Of a DNA stretch of 33,799 nucleotides, positions 8,645-17,933 are shown one piece after another. The stretch lies in NCBI GenBank assembly GCA_903904665.1, contig CAIVDO010000024.1, positions 1 to 33,799 on the forward strand, read 5' to 3'. This DNA comes from an uncultured Actinomycetes bacterium (GTDB lineage Bacteria > Actinomycetota > Actinomycetes > Nanopelagicales > Nanopelagicaceae). The notes beneath the pieces were generated by a model, which made no database searches, had not been told where the DNA came from, and was given only the letters and a program-made list of their open reading frames with translations. Both the position numbers and the translations under genes were made by a program. How positions within the stretch are numbered: the stretch's first letter is position 1; each line of letters begins with the position of its first letter.

Positions 8645-9776
8645 AAAAACATTATTTGTAACCAATGATTTTGGTCCACGTGCCGGGGGAATAGAAACCT
8701 TCATCATTGGTTTGATTCAACGTCTGCCAAAATCGAGCATCATTGTCTACACATCTTCCCAAGAAGACACCGCTTCCTATGACGGCCAATGGCTAGAGGA
8801 GTTTGGCGTGGAAGTCATACGTGATCGTTCAACAATCCTTCTTCCAACTCCACGTGTGAACAGAGCTATCTCGCGCATCATCGCTCAAAGAGGGATAAAG
8901 ACAGTTGCTTTTGGTGCAGCTGCTCCGCTGGGATGGATGTCAGCAAAACTTCGCAGAGCAGGTGCTACTCGCATCATCGCTCTGACACATGGACATGAAG
9001 TCTGGTGGTCAAAGGTTTTTCCATTTAATTTAATTGTGCGTCGAATTGGCAGCCAGAGCGATTCCCTGACCTATCTTGGCGAATTCACTCGCAACGCTAT
9101 CGCTGGTGCCTTAAGTAAAAAAAGCGCTGACTCTATGGTCAAGATCGCACCCGGCATTGATGTTGATCACTTCAAACCAGTTGATGCCACAGAGTTGCGC
9201 CGCAAACTTAAATTAGATGAGAAGAAAATTATCGTCAGTGTTGGGCGCTTAGTACATCGCAAAGGCCAGGATTTTCTCATCGAATCAATGCCAAGTATTC
9301 TGGCGCAAGAACCCAATGCGCATCTCTTGTTAGTTGGTGAGGGTCCTTACCGCCAACACCTTCAAAAATTAGTTTCCAAACATGCACTAGATGCCAATGT
9401 CACTTTCATTGGTCGCATCCAATACAACGAACTTCCTATCTATATCTGCGCAGGCGATATCTTTGCGATGCCTTCACGTTCTCGATTCGCAGGACTTGAA
9501 GTTGAGGGTCTTGGAATTGTTTATCTTGAGGCAAGTGCGTGCGGCCTAGCCGTTGTTGCCGGTGCATCAGGCGGTGCACCAGATGCCGTAGTTGAAGGTG
9601 TTACTGGCTTCGTTGTTGATGGCACAAGCTGCACAGAGATTTCACAACGTGTAGTTGAATTATTAGCAGATGAAAAACTACGCCAGCGCATGGGCGCAGC
9701 CGGTCGTGAGTGGATTACTAATGAGTGGCGTTGGCAGATCTGGGCTAGCAAGTTTGCTCAGCTACTTGCCGGTTAA
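8637..9776 (+). CDS. GT4-family glycosyltransferase (PimB/mannosyltransferase-like)
   Basis: The ORF track starts at TTG 8712, but in-frame sequence from 8637 encodes VSEKTLFVTNDFGPRAGGIETFIIG, the conserved GT4 N-terminus. Rest: VGRLVHRKGQDFLIESMP, LLLVGEGPYRQHLQKL, EGLGIVYLEASACGLAVVAGASGGAPDAV. Start codon unresolved. Confidence 0.85.
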   Translation, partial: VSEKTLFVTNDFGPRAGGIETFIIGLIQRLPKSSIIVYTSSQEDTASYDGQWLEEFGVEVIRDRSTILLPTPRVNRAISRIIAQRGIKTVAFGAAAPLGWMSAKLRRAGATRIIALTHGHEVWWSKVFPFNLIVRRIGSQSDSLTYLGEFTRNAIAGALSKKSADSMVKIAPGIDVDHFKPVDATELRRKLKLDEKKIIVSVGRLVHRKGQDFLIESMPSILAQEPNAHLLLVGEGPYRQHLQKLVSKHALDANVTFIGRIQYNELPIYICAGDIFAMPSRSRFAGLEVEGLGIVYLEASACGLAVVAGASGGAPDAVVEGVTGFVVDGTSCTEISQRVVELLADEKLRQRMGAAGREWITNEWRWQIWASKFAQLLAG

Positions 9777-10370
9777 GCCCCGCTTATGCATTTCATGCAC
9801 GGCACCTGTTCGGTTGCTGACCTCTAATTTTCTATAGATTGATGCTAAATGCGTCTTAACAGTTGCCTGGCTTATAAAGAGAAGCTCTGAAATCTCAAGT
9901 GTGGTCAGTCCTTTCTCTAGAGCTGTGAGTAAATCAAATTCGCGAGCAGTTAGATTATTCTCACTGCGGTGCAAGATTTGATCCAATCCCTGCGCACTAA
10001 AGCTCAATGGTGCGATAACGCTGTGATGAATTGCAGCGACAAGTTGGGGGATGGGTTGAGTTTTACTTATAAATGCGGTTGCTCCAGCCCGCATTGCAGC
10101 CAGAATGTAACTATCTTCTTGGTGCAAAGTCAGCACAATAATTCCAATATTTTGAGATTTTGATCTAATCCAAGTGATGAGTTCAAATCCGCTTGCGTCG
10201 GGCAGATTAATATCGACTACAACTACATCAGGTGACATAGCAGCCAACTGAGAGCGTGCGGTGGCAACACAATCTGCTTCATCGATGCTATTAAAACCCT
10301 CCAGAGCAAGAGCATGTTTGAGACCTTCACGCACCAGCGCATGATCATCGACAATTAATAGTCGTGTCAT
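9762..10370 (-). CDS. NarL/LuxR-family response regulator
   Basis: 202 aa; receiver (LLIVDDHALVREGLKHAL, DVVVVDINLPDASGFELI) and LuxR HTH (NLTAREFDLLTALEKGLTTLEISELLFISQATVKTHLASIYRKL). Confidence 0.93.
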   Translation of the reverse strand: MTRLLIVDDHALVREGLKHALALEGFNSIDEADCVATARSQLAAMSPDVVVVDINLPDASGFELITWIRSKSQNIGIIVLTLHQEDSYILAAMRAGATAFISKTQPIPQLVAAIHHSVIAPLSFSAQGLDQILHRSENNLTAREFDLLTALEKGLTTLEISELLFISQATVKTHLASIYRKLEVSNRTGAVHEMHKRGLTGK

Positions 10371-10849
10371 GGCGTCAACAATGGAATAGTGAACGTGGTA
10401 TGAGTGCCTGTGGAATCAGAAGTAGTCTCAAGTTCGCCATTTAGTAACTCGATCCGTTCGCAAATGCCCTGTAGCCCAAAGTGATTACTCTTTTCATGGG
10501 CACCGCCAACTCCATTATCTTCGATCGTAACTCTTAGCCGGGTGGCCGATGAGTGGTGCAATGTATTGGAGATAATTTCATTGATTGTCTTAGCAAGAAT
10601 CTCTTGAAGCCCACTTTGAGAGTTAAGTGGTGGTGATTCATCCCTTGATTCGCGCAGTTCTAGTATCTCCGCACGGACTTTGTTGAGCAGTTCATTTATC
10701 TCAAAGCGAAGGGAGCGCATGTGTGCGCGTTTATCTTCATTCTCCTCAGTTGATACGAGCGAATCAATGCCATAGCCCAACCCCACGAGATCTTGGGCTA
10801 TGCCATCGTGTAACTCTTGTGCGAGTTTTACTCGCTGTGTGAGGTTCAC
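10367..10849 (-). CDS. sensorless, compact NarL-type histidine kinase
   Basis: H-box AQELHDGIAQDLVGLG, N-box NEIISNTLHHSSA, G-box EDNGVGG...HFGLQGICERIELLNGE; overlaps response regulator by 4 bp (ATGA). GTG start at 10847-10849 chosen; ORF-track start at 10906 would overlap the upstream acyl-CoA synthetase. Confidence 0.8.
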   Translation of the reverse strand: MNLTQRVKLAQELHDGIAQDLVGLGYGIDSLVSTEENEDKRAHMRSLRFEINELLNKVRAEILELRESRDESPPLNSQSGLQEILAKTINEIISNTLHHSSATRLRVTIEDNGVGGAHEKSNHFGLQGICERIELLNGELETTSDSTGTHTTFTIPLLTP

Positions 10850-10853
10850 ATAA

Positions 10854-12644
10854 TTACTTTGTGAAGAGTTGTTCAATCTCCTTTGCGAATTCCTTCGCAA
10901 CGACATGGCGTCTAATAGATAGTTTTGCAGTCAAATGCCCACCAGCGATTGTGAAATCAGTTGGCAGGATTACAAACTTACGGATTGATTCAGCGCGACT
11001 GACAGCTTTATTTGCATCATCGACTGCGGTCTGAATGAGGGCAATTAAATCAGGATCATTAGCTAGATCTGACATCGATGCGCCATCTTTCTTATGGTTT
11101 ACAACCCAACCTTTAAGAGCATCTTGATCAATGGTGACAAGTGCTGCAATAAATGGTTGGTTATCTCCCACCACCATGCACTGGCTCACTAGAGGATGTG
11201 CACGTAAGCGATCTTCTAGTACCGCTGGAGCAACGTTTTTTCCACCTGCAGTGACGATGAGTTCCTTCTTGCGTCCGACAATGAAGAGAAATCCTTCATC
11301 ATCGAGTTTTCCAAGATCGCCAGATTTAAACCAATGCTCATCGTCAAAGACTTCATTGTTTGCTGCATCATTTTGCCAGTAACCGCGCATAACGATTGGA
11401 CCGCGAATGAGCACTTCGCCATCTTCTGCGATTTTCACTGATGTGCCTGGAATCGGGCGTCCAACAGAACCAACACGATGAGCACTTGTTAAGTTCAAAG
11501 TGGCACCTGCAGTTGTTTCAGTTAAGCCATACCCTTCCAAAATTGTGATTCCAGCGCCGCGATAGAAGTGACCTAGACGTGCACCTAGCGGAGCTCCGCC
11601 AGAGATTGCAGCTTCAACGCGTCCACCCATTCCGGCGCGTATCTTTGAATAGACCAACTTATCGAAAAGTGCGTGCTTAAGAGTAAGCAGAGGGGAGATA
11701 GCCTTTTTATCCATACTCTCTGAGTACGCAATCGCAACTTCTGCAGCTTTTCTAAATATCTTTCCTTTACCGGCAGCTTCGGCACGTGCCTCTGCACCGT
11801 TATAGATTTTTTCAAAAATACGTGGAACTGCTAAAACAAATGTTGGCTTAAATGAAGCTAAATCAAAAGGAAGTCGACCAACTGGATCACTGCAATGCGC
11901 AAGGTGTAATCCAGCGTTAATTGCACCGATTTGAACCATTCGCCCAAAGACGTGTGCAACTGGTAAGAACAATAGAGTTGATCCGCCAGGCTTTAGAAAG
12001 AGATCACTTGCACCTTGCACAACGTTTCCACACTCTGCAAGGAAGTTTCCATGAGTAAGTGAAACTCCTTTTGGTTTTCCAGTTGTTCCTGATGTGTAAA
12101 TCAATGTCGCCAAAGTATCAGGGCCAAGAACGCTACGACGGCGTTCAATCTCATCATCACTAATATGTGAACCAGTATTGGCCAAGAGCGCCAATACATC
12201 CTCAGTCATTGTCCAGACGTGCTTAGTATGTGCGGGCAAAACTGCTTGTACTAGTTCACGTAGCGCCGGTGTCTCAACAATAATTCCAACACTTCCTGAG
12301 TCGTTGAGAATCCAATCGATCTGCTCGGCCGATGAAGTGTCATAAATAGGAACAACGATCGCTCCTGCAAACCAGATGGCGAAATCTAGAATCGTCCACT
12401 CATAACGTGTGCGGGCCATGATTGCCACGCGATCGCCCACTTGCACTCCAGCTGCCACTAAGCCTTTGGCTGTGGCACGAATCTCTTCATCAACTTCTCG
12501 GGCAGTAACACTTTGCCATCCATCGCCGAGGGGACGAGACATTGTGATGCGCTCTGGCTCAAACCAAGCGCGTTCGGCGATTAAATTAGTGAGGTTGCCA
12601 GCAGTAGCAGCTGGGACAAGGGCAGCAGATGTGACTTCATTCAT
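10854..12644 (-). CDS. long-chain acyl-CoA synthetase (AMP-forming)
   Basis: AMP-binding motif LIYTSGTTGKPKGVSLTH, ILEGYGLTETTAG, HWFKSGDLGKLDDEGFLFIVGRKKELIVTAGGKNVAP; start assigned to ATG 12642-12644 (MNEVTSAALVP). Confidence 0.95.
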   Translation of the reverse strand: MNEVTSAALVPAATAGNLTNLIAERAWFEPERITMSRPLGDGWQSVTAREVDEEIRATAKGLVAAGVQVGDRVAIMARTRYEWTILDFAIWFAGAIVVPIYDTSSAEQIDWILNDSGSVGIIVETPALRELVQAVLPAHTKHVWTMTEDVLALLANTGSHISDDEIERRRSVLGPDTLATLIYTSGTTGKPKGVSLTHGNFLAECGNVVQGASDLFLKPGGSTLLFLPVAHVFGRMVQIGAINAGLHLAHCSDPVGRLPFDLASFKPTFVLAVPRIFEKIYNGAEARAEAAGKGKIFRKAAEVAIAYSESMDKKAISPLLTLKHALFDKLVYSKIRAGMGGRVEAAISGGAPLGARLGHFYRGAGITILEGYGLTETTAGATLNLTSAHRVGSVGRPIPGTSVKIAEDGEVLIRGPIVMRGYWQNDAANNEVFDDEHWFKSGDLGKLDDEGFLFIVGRKKELIVTAGGKNVAPAVLEDRLRAHPLVSQCMVVGDNQPFIAALVTIDQDALKGWVVNHKKDGASMSDLANDPDLIALIQTAVDDANKAVSRAESIRKFVILPTDFTIAGGHLTAKLSIRRHVVAKEFAKEIEQLFTK

Positions 12645-12651
12645 GGGCCTA

Positions 12652-12692
12652 ACGCTAGCGTGAGAGTTAAGAAATACGGAAGAGGGTAACCT
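12652..12692. promoter_or_regulatory. divergent putative leaderless -10 boxes for acyl-CoA synthetase (-) and SRPBCC (+)
   Basis: Minus: TAGCGT 7 nt before ATG 12644; plus: TAACCT 12687-12692, 7 nt before ATG 12700. Confidence 0.4.
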
Positions 12693-12699
12693 AGGGTCC

Positions 12700-13137
12700 A
12701 TGAGCGATTTGAGCAGTTCAACAATCACAATCGATGCCCCACTAGCGGCCGTTCAAGGCGCACTATTTGCCATCGATCAATATCCAAGCTGGTCCACCTC
12801 CATTAAATCCAGTGAGGTAGTTGCCAGCGATGATCAAGGTCGAGCCACAAAGGTCAAGATGACCATCGATGCTGGCATGATGAAGGATCGAGTGATTTTG
12901 GATTACGACTGGTCACAAGCACCAGCAACTCTTTCATTCTCACTCGATGATGCTGATTTATTAACTGGTATGGATGGTTCATATTCAATTAAATCCATCG
13001 ATGAAGATACAACCCAGGTTACGTATGAATTAGGTGTTTCACTTTCAATGCCAATCCCAGCGATGATGCGTCAAAAAGCTGAGAAGACAACAATTGATCA
13101 AGCTTTATCTCAACTTAAAGCATCGCTAGAGGGTTAA
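12700..13137 (+). CDS. SRPBCC-family (polyketide cyclase/START-like) protein
   Basis: 145 aa; ITIDAPLAAVQGALFAIDQYPSWSTSIKSSEVV..., typical START-like N-terminus. Confidence 0.8.
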   Translation: MSDLSSSTITIDAPLAAVQGALFAIDQYPSWSTSIKSSEVVASDDQGRATKVKMTIDAGMMKDRVILDYDWSQAPATLSFSLDDADLLTGMDGSYSIKSIDEDTTQVTYELGVSLSMPIPAMMRQKAEKTTIDQALSQLKASLEG

Positions 13138-13147
13138 TTCACTTTTC

Positions 13148-14092
13148 ATGGCTTACACAATTGGTATCGATGTTGGCGGAACAAAAGTTCTCGGTGGTGT
13201 TGTCGATGAATCTGGAAAAGTATTAACAACTGCCAGAAAAGACACACCACGCCAAGGTGGAAATGCGCTAACACAGACAATTGCCGATGTAGCAAAAGAA
13301 CTACTGCAACACCATGCAGTTTCATCTGTTGGAGTTTCTGCTGCAGGTTTTGTTTCATCTGATCGCAAGACAATGCTGGCAACTCCCAACATCGCCGATT
13401 GGAACGGAGTTGATTTAGATAATCAATTAACTACGCTCATTGGTCTGCCAGTTGTAATTGAGAATGATGCAAATGCTGCAGCGTGGGGAGAAGCAAAGTT
13501 TGGTGCCGGTAAGAATCAAGATCACATGATGATGTTGACCGTTGGCACAGGCATCGGCGGTGGCATTGTTGTTAATGGTGCGCTTTATCGCGGCGCGTAT
13601 GGAATCGCTGCTGAGTTTGGACATTTACGCGTTGTCCCTGAAGGACATCTATGTGGGTGCGGTGCACGTGGTTGCTTTGAACAATATGCATCAGGTAACG
13701 CACTACTGCGTCATGCGCGTGAAGCTATTAACGCAAGCCCTGAAGTTGCGCGAAACCTACTCTCTCGCGGAGATGGCACGGTTGCAGGTTTAACGGGCCA
13801 GGCAATTACAGAAGCAGCTCGAGATGGTGACCCAGTTGCACTTGCTGCATTTAATACAACGGGGCAGTGGTTGGGTGCCGGAATCGCATCGCTGTCTGTA
13901 TTACTTGATCCTGCCTGCGTAGTTATCGGAGGCGGAGTAATCGATGCCGGTGAAATTCTTCTTAAGCCAACGCGTGAATCTCTAGAGCGCAACATGCCAT
14001 TTGCAGGTAAGCACCCTTATCCGCAGATTATTGCTGCCCAACTTGGCAATGAAGCTGGTTTAGTGGGAGTTGCTGATTTAGCCAGGAGCTAA
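13148..14092 (+). CDS. ROK-family sugar kinase (glucokinase-like)
   Basis: 314 aa; YTIGIDVGGTKVLGGVV, ENDANAAAWGEAKFGAG, TVGTGIGGGIV, and zinc motif GHLCGCGARGCFEQYASG. Confidence 0.93.
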   Translation: MAYTIGIDVGGTKVLGGVVDESGKVLTTARKDTPRQGGNALTQTIADVAKELLQHHAVSSVGVSAAGFVSSDRKTMLATPNIADWNGVDLDNQLTTLIGLPVVIENDANAAAWGEAKFGAGKNQDHMMMLTVGTGIGGGIVVNGALYRGAYGIAAEFGHLRVVPEGHLCGCGARGCFEQYASGNALLRHAREAINASPEVARNLLSRGDGTVAGLTGQAITEAARDGDPVALAAFNTTGQWLGAGIASLSVLLDPACVVIGGGVIDAGEILLKPTRESLERNMPFAGKHPYPQIIAAQLGNEAGLVGVADLARS

Positions 14093-15072
14093 TTTTCAAA
14101 GGGGTATTTCAGCCCAATCTGGCCTCGCACAGTATCCATAATCTCCATGATGGCAATTGTGTCTGCCCATGTGAGTATCGGTGACTCCTTTGCGCCGCTT
14201 CTTACAACGCGAGCAAATTCGCTAGCTTGCTCTCGCAAACCGTGGCCGCGGTAGTCAAGTGGATACTCGGTAACTGTTCCATCAAAGAGAGTAACGCGCA
14301 TAGATGTTGGGTTATAGAAAGTGCGATGAACTTCTAAATAACCATTTAAACCTGCAACTACTGCTGTGCACGGCGTTTGGACCACCATCGTTGTGTTGAG
14401 TATTCCTTGAGCGCCATTGGCATAATCAAGAATTATTGATGTTTGTGCATCAACACCCTTTTGGCTCATGACGGCGCGAGATGAAATCGATTCAGGAACT
14501 CCAAGGATCATGTGTGCAAAAGAAATGGGATAGATACCTAGATCCAGAAGAGCTCCGCCGGCAAGGCTGGGTTCGATAAGTCTGGCGATATTTTGATCAG
14601 CTAAACGTTGTCCATGATCGGCATGAATAGTTGTTATCTGACCAAGAATTCCACTTGCAACAATCTCACGGATTTTTGCATAGTGAGGAAGGAATCGTGC
14701 CCACATCGCTTCCATCAATGCAACGTTATTTGCCTGTGCAGCAGCGACCATTTCACGCGCATCGTTGGCATTAACGGCAAAAGGTTTTTCGCACAAAACT
14801 GGTTTGCCTGCATTTAAGGCTGCTATGACATTTTCTTTATGAGATGGATGAGGTGTTGCAACATAGACTGCATCAATAGAATCATCATGAACCAATTCAT
14901 CGTATGAACCATATGCATGCGGTGCATTAAATTCTTTAGCAAAACTGTGTGCGCTCTCAAGATTTCTAGAGCCCACCGCCTGAACTACATGAGAATCTAG
15001 TAGAGCTAGATCTGCAGCAAAGACATGTGCGATCCCACCGGTTCCAATGATTCCCCATTTAAAATTACTCAT
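14089..15072 (-). CDS. Gfo/Idh/MocA-family oxidoreductase
   Basis: 327 aa; KWGIIGTGGIAHVFAADL, VYVATPHPSHKENVIAALNAGKPVLCEKPFAVNANDAREMV. Confidence 0.93.
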   Translation of the reverse strand: MSNFKWGIIGTGGIAHVFAADLALLDSHVVQAVGSRNLESAHSFAKEFNAPHAYGSYDELVHDDSIDAVYVATPHPSHKENVIAALNAGKPVLCEKPFAVNANDAREMVAAAQANNVALMEAMWARFLPHYAKIREIVASGILGQITTIHADHGQRLADQNIARLIEPSLAGGALLDLGIYPISFAHMILGVPESISSRAVMSQKGVDAQTSIILDYANGAQGILNTTMVVQTPCTAVVAGLNGYLEVHRTFYNPTSMRVTLFDGTVTEYPLDYRGHGLREQASEFARVVRSGAKESPILTWADTIAIMEIMDTVRGQIGLKYPFEN

Positions 15073-15326
15073 AGCGTTGCTCCATCATCTTCGTGAAATC
15101 CGCGGTTAAACCATTTTCTTAAAGCTAACTGTGCGCTCCTAAAGATTTGCTTAAGGGATTGGCGTGGGGGATTAGGCGCAACAAATCGATCGAGTTCATC
15201 GAGTTCATCGAGATATGTTCTCGGAGCGGATTCATCCAGAGACAGGCCCGAGACGATGGAATCAAACTCGCTGCGGATCAACTCTTCCTCATCGAACTCA
15301 TCAGGGCCTGGGCGTGGATTGCTCAC
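15069..15326 (-). CDS. small acidic protein of unknown function
   Basis: 85 aa, overlaps the oxidoreductase start by ATGA; GTG start at 15324-15326 preceded by a GAGG Shine-Dalgarno-like sequence. Confidence 0.6.
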   Translation of the reverse strand: MSNPRPGPDEFDEEELIRSEFDSIVSGLSLDESAPRTYLDELDELDRFVAPNPPRQSLKQIFRSAQLALRKWFNRGFHEDDGATL

Positions 15327-15370
15327 CCTCAGATAGTGTCATATCTGGCAATAGCCACTAAATTAGTGGC

Positions 15371-16072
15371 GTGCTCAACAACCTACCCTATGGAACCTTG
15401 CGCGCTTTCTTGACGCCTTTCCTCATGGCTGGCTTTCGTCCAAAGGTAAAAGGCCTGCGCAACGTTCCAGCCAAAGGGCCAGTAATCATCGCTTCCAATC
15501 ATTTATCTTTTAGCGATTCAATCTTCATGCCACTTGTTGTGCCACGTAAAGTTACTTTTTTGGCAAAGAGTGAGTACTTCACATCTCCTGGCCCTAAGGG
15601 GTTACTGAAGAAGATAACTTTTATCGCCCTTGGCCAAGTTCCAGTCGATCGCTCAGGTGGACGCCGAAGTGAAGCAGCATTAATTACGGGTTTAAAAGTT
15701 CTAGCCGAGGGTAATTGTTTAGGCATCTACCCTGAGGGTACTCGTTCACCGGATGGTCGCTTATATAAGGGCCGCACTGGAATCGCGCGCTTGGCAATTG
15801 AATCAGGTGCACCTGTGATTCCAGTTGCGATGTCTAATACCGACAAGATTCAACCCACTGGAAAAGTTATTCCCAACCTTCACCGCGTTGGAATGCATTT
15901 TGGCACACCAATGTATTTCGATGGTGATTCAACAGATTTGTTGTATCTGCGCGATTGTACGGATCAGATTATGAATGCGATCCAAGCGATGTCAGGCCAA
16001 GAGTATGTAGATACTTACGCGCCAAAGAAATCAAAGCCAGAAGATATCAACGTTGCTGGCGAGGAAGATTAA
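15371..16072 (+). CDS. 1-acyl-sn-glycerol-3-phosphate acyltransferase (PlsC-like)
   Basis: 233 aa; NHLSFSDSIFMPL (HX4D-like block; here N-H-L-S-F-S-D), GIYPEGTRSPDGRLYKGRTGIARLAIESGAPVIPVAM. Confidence 0.93.
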   Translation: MLNNLPYGTLRAFLTPFLMAGFRPKVKGLRNVPAKGPVIIASNHLSFSDSIFMPLVVPRKVTFLAKSEYFTSPGPKGLLKKITFIALGQVPVDRSGGRRSEAALITGLKVLAEGNCLGIYPEGTRSPDGRLYKGRTGIARLAIESGAPVIPVAMSNTDKIQPTGKVIPNLHRVGMHFGTPMYFDGDSTDLLYLRDCTDQIMNAIQAMSGQEYVDTYAPKKSKPEDINVAGEED

Positions 16073-16092
16073 GAGCAAATTAAAGATTTTCT

Positions 16093-17853
16093 CTACTTCT
16101 TCTTATAGCCCTTTGGGCACAGCGGCTTAATTGCAGTTACCTTCTTCATTACCTTGCCCTTGATACATGTGATCGTAATTTTCTTTGTCGGTGATGGAGT
16201 TAGCGTTGGTGTTGGAGTCGGTGCGGCTGTCTCTGTTACCACTGGTGTTGGTGTGGGTGTTGGTGTGGGTGTTGGCGTTACAACTTCTTGACTCAGTTTT
16301 ACACGTACCGTTGGAGATGAAAAAGTAAAACCATTAGCTGAAAGATAAAGCCAGCCATCCTTTTCACGAACTGCAGTCGTTGCTACTTGTGATGTGCCAT
16401 CTGAAGAAACGATGCTCACAGTTGCAGAGATTGGCGCTTTGGTGAAGTTATAGAGGCATCTGGCAGCTGCAGAACTTAAAACCAGATTGTAATTTCCTAC
16501 ATTTAATTTGCCGTTCTCGTCAAAGTGTGGAGAAGAGACCTTGTAATCAAGTGATTGAGCTTCTTTGTTAAATACCGGAGGGGAGGAGATATACATATTT
16601 GCATTTGTAGTCACGATTCCAGTCAGAGCTGTATTGTCTGAAAGACATGATGAGGTGCCCGAGCTCCAGATCTCTTGAGCGCTGAGTGTTCTGGCTATCC
16701 ACATAGATTTACTGCCAATTGCCTTATCTTTAGCAACTTCTAACCACCACAGATATTCCTTGAAAGCATCAGCGTCATATTGATCAAAGGCCTGTAAGAG
16801 TTGGACACTATCGCGACCATTTCCAAGTTTGTCGTCGTAGAGAAAACTGCCGCCCCAATCCTTCATCGCATAGAGGTAGTCATGGAGTCCAATTGGCATA
16901 TCAGTGTTTTTAACCCAAGCGTTTAACACTGGTACTGAAACAGGACCGCCTTCTACAGAAAAGATTTGTCGGCCTGCGGCATCGGTTGAAATATTAATAG
17001 TTGGATCTAAAAGACGTCCATGCATAAAGCTAGTGAGTTGAATGCTCGTTCTAATCTCTAATCGATACCGAACCGCAGTTGGAAGTGGCCATGCAAGACC
17101 ACACTCACCTGTCGTTCCATCGTGTATGCCAAGTACAAAGCAACCGACGGTAGGACCATTTGAGTACCAGGATTTTCCCGAAGAATCTGCCTTTCCAGCT
17201 TTGACTTGAATTCCAGGATAAGAAGGGTCTTTACTAATTGAAGTAGCAAAGATGCCGGCATTGAACTGATGTGGGTTAAGGAAAGATTTCGCACCCTCAT
17301 ACCCGCCCGGGTGGAAGTACTCTGCAAAGACTAAGAATTTATCCCCGCCTTGATGTGTGATTCCATCGAAACTCCACAGCGATGGCAATCCACCATCTGG
17401 AATCTTTAGAGCTGCATCACCCTTAAATGTGTAATCTGATTTTTCAGGGAAGTTAGCTAGGAATTTTCCAGGAATTTCTTTACCATCTTTAATAGCAGTT
17501 ACACCGATAATGCAATTTGAATCAGATTCGCTCTTACAAACATCTAGAACCGCGTCATACCAAACATTGTCTGCATTTGCGCAATTTGGGTCGGAGTAAG
17601 TTCGACAAGTAAATGACTCTTTCTGAACCCATGAACCATTCTTGTCTTGAAAATACATTCCAATTAATTTTGATTGGCGTTCTGCGATTCGTGCAGCATC
17701 CTCTACCAATATTCCGGTGTAGCCACCAACGTTCTTAACGCTCGGACCCTGGTCATAGAACTGCTCAATTGGCTTAGTCTCTGCAGAGGCGAAATTTGGA
17801 ACGACTATGGCAACTGAAATAATTGCCAGCAGTAGAGCCTGAAATTTGCGCAT
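16093..17853 (-). CDS. secreted island protein P1 (large subfamily; signal peptide, Cys-rich N-terminus, PT linker, two-Cys basic tail)
   Basis: 586 aa; signal peptide MRKFQALLLAIISVAIVVPNFASA; shared core LTGIVTTNANMYISSPPVFNKEAQSLDYKVSSPHF...ARCLYNFTKAPISATVSIVSSDGTSQVATTAV; tail KKITITCIKGKVMKKVTAIKPLCPKGYKKK. Confidence 0.85.
   Translation of the reverse strand: MRKFQALLLAIISVAIVVPNFASAETKPIEQFYDQGPSVKNVGGYTGILVEDAARIAERQSKLIGMYFQDKNGSWVQKESFTCRTYSDPNCANADNVWYDAVLDVCKSESDSNCIIGVTAIKDGKEIPGKFLANFPEKSDYTFKGDAALKIPDGGLPSLWSFDGITHQGGDKFLVFAEYFHPGGYEGAKSFLNPHQFNAGIFATSISKDPSYPGIQVKAGKADSSGKSWYSNGPTVGCFVLGIHDGTTGECGLAWPLPTAVRYRLEIRTSIQLTSFMHGRLLDPTINISTDAAGRQIFSVEGGPVSVPVLNAWVKNTDMPIGLHDYLYAMKDWGGSFLYDDKLGNGRDSVQLLQAFDQYDADAFKEYLWWLEVAKDKAIGSKSMWIARTLSAQEIWSSGTSSCLSDNTALTGIVTTNANMYISSPPVFNKEAQSLDYKVSSPHFDENGKLNVGNYNLVLSSAAARCLYNFTKAPISATVSIVSSDGTSQVATTAVREKDGWLYLSANGFTFSSPTVRVKLSQEVVTPTPTPTPTPTPVVTETAAPTPTPTLTPSPTKKITITCIKGKVMKKVTAIKPLCPKGYKKK
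16186..16278 (-). repeat. Pro-Thr dipeptide linker of P1 (imperfect 6-bp tandem repeats)
   Basis: TPTPTPTPTPTPVVTETAAPTPTPTLTPSPT; + strand shows ggtgtt/ggtgtg repeats. Confidence 0.8.
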
Positions 17854-17933
17854 TGCAACCCCCTGAGGATGTAAGACCTAAATGTATCTAGTGCTCCACC
17901 GCTTATCCAAGGCAAATTTATGCATGGCGGAGA

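Noticed and set aside
15191-15212. tcgagttca tandem duplication in the small acidic protein
   Set aside because: Two copies of a 9-mer encoding DELDEL; too short and ordinary to be worth reporting.
16190-16280. Short repeats as a CRISPR array
   Set aside because: 6-bp in-frame PT-codon repeats without spacers; no cas genes except an isolated nuclease-fold protein.
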